From: OFTM34 sp047639415 | GTDB lineage: Bacteria > Planctomycetota > UBA1135 > GCA-002686595 | Assembly: GCA_047639415.1 (NCBI GenBank) | Contig: JBLINP010000065.1 | Span: forward strand, 1 to 17,092 | Length of the DNA: 17,092 nt | Reading direction: 5' to 3' | Shown: piece after piece, positions 15,925 to 17,092 of the stretch | How the letters are laid out: every line of letters starts with the position of its first letter | Numbering within the stretch: the stretch's first letter is position 1 | Program-made: the position numbers and the translations under genes | The notes under the pieces: model-generated | Told to the model about the DNA's origin: nothing | Databases searched by the model: none | Seen by the model: the letters and a program-made list of their open reading frames with translations, nothing else

Positions 15925-17001
15925 ATGCCCACTCAGGATCTTTTTGCCGTGATAATGGCCGGTGGTTCCGGCACCCGTTTTTGGCCCGCAAGTCGGATTG
16001 CTCGCCCCAAACAGTTTTTACCGATCTCCGGCGAACAGTCGATGATCGCCGAGACCTTCGCGCGCATCGAACCGATGATTCCGGCCGAACGAATCTTAGT
16101 GGTGACAGCCGGTTCGCAGGCCGAACTCGTACGCGAGGCCTTGCCGCAACTCCCCCACGAGAATGTTTTATGCGAGCCCGTCGCTCGCAACACGGCACCC
16201 TGCGTGGCTTGGGCCGCAGTCGAAGTCGCGAGACGATCGCCGAATTCAATTCAGGTCGTGCTTCCGGCGGATCATGTCATCAATCCAGCGGAATCCTTTC
16301 GAGCGACCGTTCAAGCGGCTGCTGCCGAAGCCGCTGAATCGGATGTTTTGATCACTCTCGGCATCCAACCAGACTCGCCGCATACCGGTTACGGTTACAT
16401 CGAAACTGCCGCGAAATTGAATGAGCGCGCAGGCATCGAAGTGCTCGAAGTTAAACGCTTCGTCGAAAAGCCAAACCTCGAACGCGCGCAAGAGTTTCTT
16501 GCGCAGGGCGGCTTTTACTGGAACGCGGGCATCTTCGTTTGGAGTACCGCCTCGATCCTAAAAGCGGTTGAGCAACACGTACCCGACTTGCATGCAGGAC
16601 TCGCCAAAATCACTGCCGGTGAATCGGTCGAAGAGGTCTATCCAACCTTGCCCGCCGAACCGATTGATGTTGCGGTCATGGAACGAGCCGACAACGTGCG
16701 CATGCTGCCCATCAACTACACCTGGAACGACGTCGGCTCATGGGCCGCTTTGCCCGACGTGCACAAACTCGACGAAGATGGCAACTGCGTCGTCACTGAT
16801 GAAACTTCCCGCGTGATCTCCATCGACTCGAAGAACTGCGTGAGCTACGCCGAGAAAGGGCGCCTGATAGCCATGGTCGGCGTGGAAGACCTGATCGTCG
16901 TTCAAACCGAAGACGCGACACTCGTGCTACCCAAGAGCCGCGCTCAAGAAGTCAAAGCAATCGTCGATCGTTTGAAAAACGAAGCACCCAACTACCTCTA
17001 G
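15925..17001 (+). CDS. manC: Mannose-1-phosphate guanylyltransferase
   Basis: This enzyme makes GDP-mannose from GTP and mannose-1-phosphate, supplying mannosyl and derived sugars for surface glycans and LPS. The 358 residues correspond to the stand-alone catalytic form, without the C-terminal phosphomannose isomerase domain of bifunctional ManC/AlgA. Motifs: nucleotide-binding MAGGSGTRFWP near the N-terminus (Gly13-Pro21), the following RPKQFLPI, EPVARNTAPC, the LPADHVI strand, HTGYGYIE, the sugar-site FVEKP at 179-183, YWNAGIFVW at 198-206, and NDVGSW. It starts with ATG 38 bases after the AsmA-like gene stop, on the same strand, without a strong ribosome-binding site. Envelope glycan function fits its neighbours. 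Confidence 0.93.
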   Translation: MPTQDLFAVIMAGGSGTRFWPASRIARPKQFLPISGEQSMIAETFARIEPMIPAERILVVTAGSQAELVREALPQLPHENVLCEPVARNTAPCVAWAAVEVARRSPNSIQVVLPADHVINPAESFRATVQAAAAEAAESDVLITLGIQPDSPHTGYGYIETAAKLNERAGIEVLEVKRFVEKPNLERAQEFLAQGGFYWNAGIFVWSTASILKAVEQHVPDLHAGLAKITAGESVEEVYPTLPAEPIDVAVMERADNVRMLPINYTWNDVGSWAALPDVHKLDEDGNCVVTDETSRVISIDSKNCVSYAEKGRLIAMVGVEDLIVVQTEDATLVLPKSRAQEVKAIVDRLKNEAPNYL

Positions 17002-17013
17002 CCCGAATTATTC

Positions 17014-17092
17014 ATGAACACGCGGACCAAACACCACGAACGACCGGCACTGCCGGTCTATTGGTTCCTGCTGGCACTTTGCAGATACTGGC
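17014..17092 (+). CDS. Possible start of a further gene, cut by the window end
   Basis: An ATG 13 bases after the manC stop opens a frame that runs off the window (26 codons). It has a basic, His-containing N-terminus followed by a hydrophobic stretch (VYWFLLALC), as in a membrane-associated protein. The start could resemble acyltransferases of the PlsC type, but 26 residues are too few to name it. No ribosome-binding site is obvious. Confidence 0.35.
   Translation, partial: MNTRTKHHERPALPVYWFLLALCRYW

Overview
The window (about 17.1 kb, GC-rich, densely packed, many GTG/TTG starts) looks like core chromosome of a diderm (outer-membrane) bacterium. It encodes an LptE-like and a BamD-like lipoprotein and a very large AsmA-like protein, all signs of an outer membrane. 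It also encodes a c-di-AMP cyclase and a small histone-fold protein. FtsH with an enlarged extracytoplasmic domain together with a bacterial histone makes me favour a deep-branching Planctomycetota-like lineage. That assignment is inference from gene content, not a search. I see no mobile elements, CRISPR arrays, rRNA or tRNA genes.

Layout. (1) 1-2287, plus strand: the 3' part of recO, then a BamD-like TPR lipoprotein and an LptE-like lipoprotein, joined by 4-base ATGA/GTGA overlaps. (2) 2415-10084, plus strand: ftsH, folP, a single-polypeptide cdaA-cdaR (YbbR) fusion, glmM and tsaB. This combines the ftsH-folP-glmM order known from Proteobacteria with the cdaA-cdaR-glmM order known from Firmicutes. 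(3) 10136-10674, minus strand: one isolated gene for an 87-residue histone-fold protein with a 32-residue lysine/alanine-rich N-terminal tail. It has its own hairpin/T-tract terminator, and a perfect TTGACA lies upstream. (4) 10780-17092, plus strand: alr (alanine racemase), a 1272-residue AsmA-like protein, a GDP-mannose pyrophosphorylase, and the first codons of one more possible gene cut by the window end.

Functionally most of the window is about the envelope: LPS transport (LptE), outer-membrane protein assembly (BamD-like), inter-membrane lipid transport (AsmA-like), peptidoglycan precursors (GlmM, Alr), turgor/wall signalling by c-di-AMP (CdaA-CdaR), glycan nucleotide sugars (ManC) and membrane proteolysis (FtsH). 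Housekeeping genes (recO, folP, tsaB) are interspersed.

The most notable item is the tailed bacterial histone at 10229-10492. The CdaA-CdaR fusion is second.
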